Source of the DNA: Actinomycetes bacterium
GTDB lineage: Bacteria > Actinomycetota > Coriobacteriia > Anaerosomatales > Anaerosomataceae
DNA: 5,912 bases
Assembly: GCA_021850085.1 (NCBI GenBank)
Contig: JAJZRZ010000007.1
Span: 1 to 5,912, forward strand
Direction: 5' to 3'
The position numbers and the translations under genes were made by a program. The notes beneath the pieces are model-generated. The model ran no database searches, had not been told where the DNA came from, and saw nothing but the letters and a program-made list of their open reading frames with translations. Positions 4,791 to 5,912 of this stretch are shown piece after piece (position 1 is the first letter of the stretch; each line of letters starts with the position of its first letter).

Positions 4791-5747
4791 CTAGACCCCT
4801 GCGGCGAACAGCGTCGTCACGTAGACCACGTACGCAGCCAGGAACACGACACCAGCAAGGCGACCGATACGCCCGCGCCACACAAGCAGCGGAGTCACGA
4901 CCAGCGCAGCGACAAGCATGACCCAGGTGTCGACCGTTGCGATTCGCTCGACGACTTCGATGGGGCGCACCATCGCCGTGAGTCCAAGGATTCCCAGGAT
5001 GTTGAAGATGTTGCTGCCTACAACGTTGCCCACCGCCACATCGGAGTGGCGCCTGATGGCGGCCACTATGCTCGTTGCGAGCTCAGGCAGTGACGTTCCT
5101 ATCGCCACCAAAGTCAGCCCGACAGCTGCCTCGGAGACGCCCAACGCGAGTGCGATCTCGGTGGCGCCTATGATCAGCAGCCGCGAGCCGATAACCAGCG
5201 CCGCGAGGCCGCCTGCGACATAGGCGGCCCCGACCCACGCCGATCGAGGGCCCTGAATCTCCTCGGACTCATGTGTATGCACCTCGGCCGACGGCTGGCC
5301 CGGGTCTTTGGTCTCCACGCGATACGAGTACCACACGTATACGGCGACACCGATCGCCAGCAGAACTCCGGCGGCTCTGCCGATGACACCGGTCTGGACG
5401 ATCAGAAGGAGTGCGACCGAGGAGCCTATCATCCACGCCGAATCCCGCCTGAGACTCGCCGGCCTCACGGCGATGGGTGCGATCACAGCCGCGGCCCCCA
5501 AGACACCGAGAACGTTGAAGATGTTGCTTCCCACGATGTTGCCGACAGCGATGTCAGAGCGACCCTCAAGGGCTGCGCCGAGACTCACCACGAGCTCGGG
5601 TGCTGACGTGCACCACGCAACGACCGTCATGCCGATCAGCAGCGGCGAGACGGCGAAGCGCCGGGAGATGGCCACAGCTCCGCGTACGAGTAGTTCGCCA
5701 CCGCCGAAGAGAAGCGCGAAACCCGCAGCCGTGAAGAGATACATCAT
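4791..5747 (-). CDS. Calcium/sodium antiporter (CaCA superfamily, YrbG-like)
   Basis: This 318-residue inner-membrane protein should exchange Ca2+ for Na+ or H+. It shows the diagnostic pair of alpha repeats. Repeat 1 (about 39-84) has C46-T-S-A-P-E51-L, then G69-N70-I-V-G-S-N75-I-F-N78. Repeat 2 (about 210-255) has G217-T-S-L-P-E222-L, then G240-N241-V-V-G-S-N246-I-F-N249. E51, E222, N75 and N246 occupy the positions of the ion-coordinating residues. About ten helices flank a central loop (143-170) carrying H157-T-H159-E-S-E-E163, which might bind divalent cations. The first repeat begins W-C-T-S rather than the usual G-T-S. Two ATG codons sit in tandem. The first, at 5747, is preceded 7 bases upstream by AGGTGG (5755-5760). 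The frame is open further to a TTG at 5804, which is less likely. It starts 11 bases after the stop of the upstream gene, implying coupling. Confidence 0.9.
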   Translation of the reverse strand: MMYLFTAAGFALLFGGGELLVRGAVAISRRFAVSPLLIGMTVVAWCTSAPELVVSLGAALEGRSDIAVGNIVGSNIFNVLGVLGAAAVIAPIAVRPASLRRDSAWMIGSSVALLLIVQTGVIGRAAGVLLAIGVAVYVWYSYRVETKDPGQPSAEVHTHESEEIQGPRSAWVGAAYVAGGLAALVIGSRLLIIGATEIALALGVSEAAVGLTLVAIGTSLPELATSIVAAIRRHSDVAVGNVVGSNIFNILGILGLTAMVRPIEVVERIATVDTWVMLVAALVVTPLLVWRGRIGRLAGVVFLAAYVVYVTTLFAAGV

Positions 5748-5754
5748 GCGCAAA

Positions 5755-5760
5755 CCACCT
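5755..5760 (-). promoter_or_regulatory. Antiporter ribosome-binding site overlapping the upstream stop codon
   Basis: AGGTGG on the minus strand lies 7 bases before the ATG at 5747. Its first two bases are shared with the TAG stop (5759-5761) of the upstream frame. This favours the 5747 start over the more distant TTG at 5804 and suggests translational coupling. Confidence 0.55.
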
Positions 5761-5912
5761 ACTCGACCTCCTGTTCGGCACAGCGCATCGATCGTGACCG
5801 GCAAAATGGGGCCGCCGGGACGACTTCCGGGTTGAATGCAGACTTGGCGCCGAAGGTCGCCGCGTAGGTACGGGAGACCGGGACATCGAGTCCGTGATGA
5901 CGATCTCCCTGC
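5759..5912 (-). CDS. 3' end of an unrecognised gene, cut by the window edge
   Basis: The last 50 codons of a minus-strand gene are visible, entering from the right edge and ending in TAG at 5759-5761. The frame reads GLDVPVSRTYAATFGAKS and continues into FNPEVVPAAPF, followed by a Cys/Arg-rich tail. Third positions are strongly G/C in the middle part, unlike the two competing frames. The stop overlaps the antiporter ribosome-binding site, an arrangement typical of operons, and this supports the frame choice. I do not recognise the protein family. There is no visible membrane segment. Confidence 0.45.
   Translation of the reverse strand, partial: QGDRHHGLDVPVSRTYAATFGAKSAFNPEVVPAAPFCRSRSMRCAEQEVE

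Noticed and set aside
4984..5640. DNA-level direct repeat (identical 15-mer at 5001-5015 and 5514-5528)
   Set aside because: It is explained by the two homologous alpha repeats inside the antiporter, not by a mobile or regulatory repeat.

Overview
The window is a high-GC bacterial chromosome segment with strong G/C preference at third codon positions, GGAGG-type ribosome-binding sites and one apparently leaderless gene. This suggests a high-GC lineage such as Actinomycetota, but the sequence alone does not settle the taxon. No rRNA, tRNA, CRISPR array, transposase or integrase was seen.

Layout: the plus strand carries an uncharacterised five-helix membrane protein (3-590), a long hairpin (616-651), and a cation diffusion facilitator of the DmeF type (726-1703). 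The DmeF stop codon lies inside a second perfect hairpin (1686-1713). This hairpin separates it from the minus-strand genes, which run back to the right edge. In transcription order these are: the 3' end of an unrecognised gene (5759-5912), a sodium/calcium antiporter (4791-5747), a DUF5996 protein (3782-4705), a small exported Cys/His protein that may be leaderless (3245-3538), a HupE/UreJ-type membrane protein (2417-3175), and a one-helix 'transmembrane anchor' protein with a C-terminal beta-sandwich-like domain (1750-2403).

The biologically coherent part is 726-3538. It holds a DmeF-like Co/Ni efflux pump facing an apparent operon of HupE-like permease and anchor protein, preceded by a small protein with a C-x4-C-C-H motif. 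HupE/UreJ proteins are linked to nickel or cobalt entry, and DmeF exports these metals. The block therefore looks like a divalent-metal homeostasis island in which the anchor and the small Cys/His protein are the unexplained parts. The antiporter and DUF5996 genes to the right are probably separate units.

The 243 bp between the small Cys/His gene and DUF5996 are unusual. They contain a G-rich heptamer tandem repeat with quadruplex potential and an orphan plus-strand coding-like fragment whose TAG stop shares a CTAG palindrome with the DUF5996 stop.
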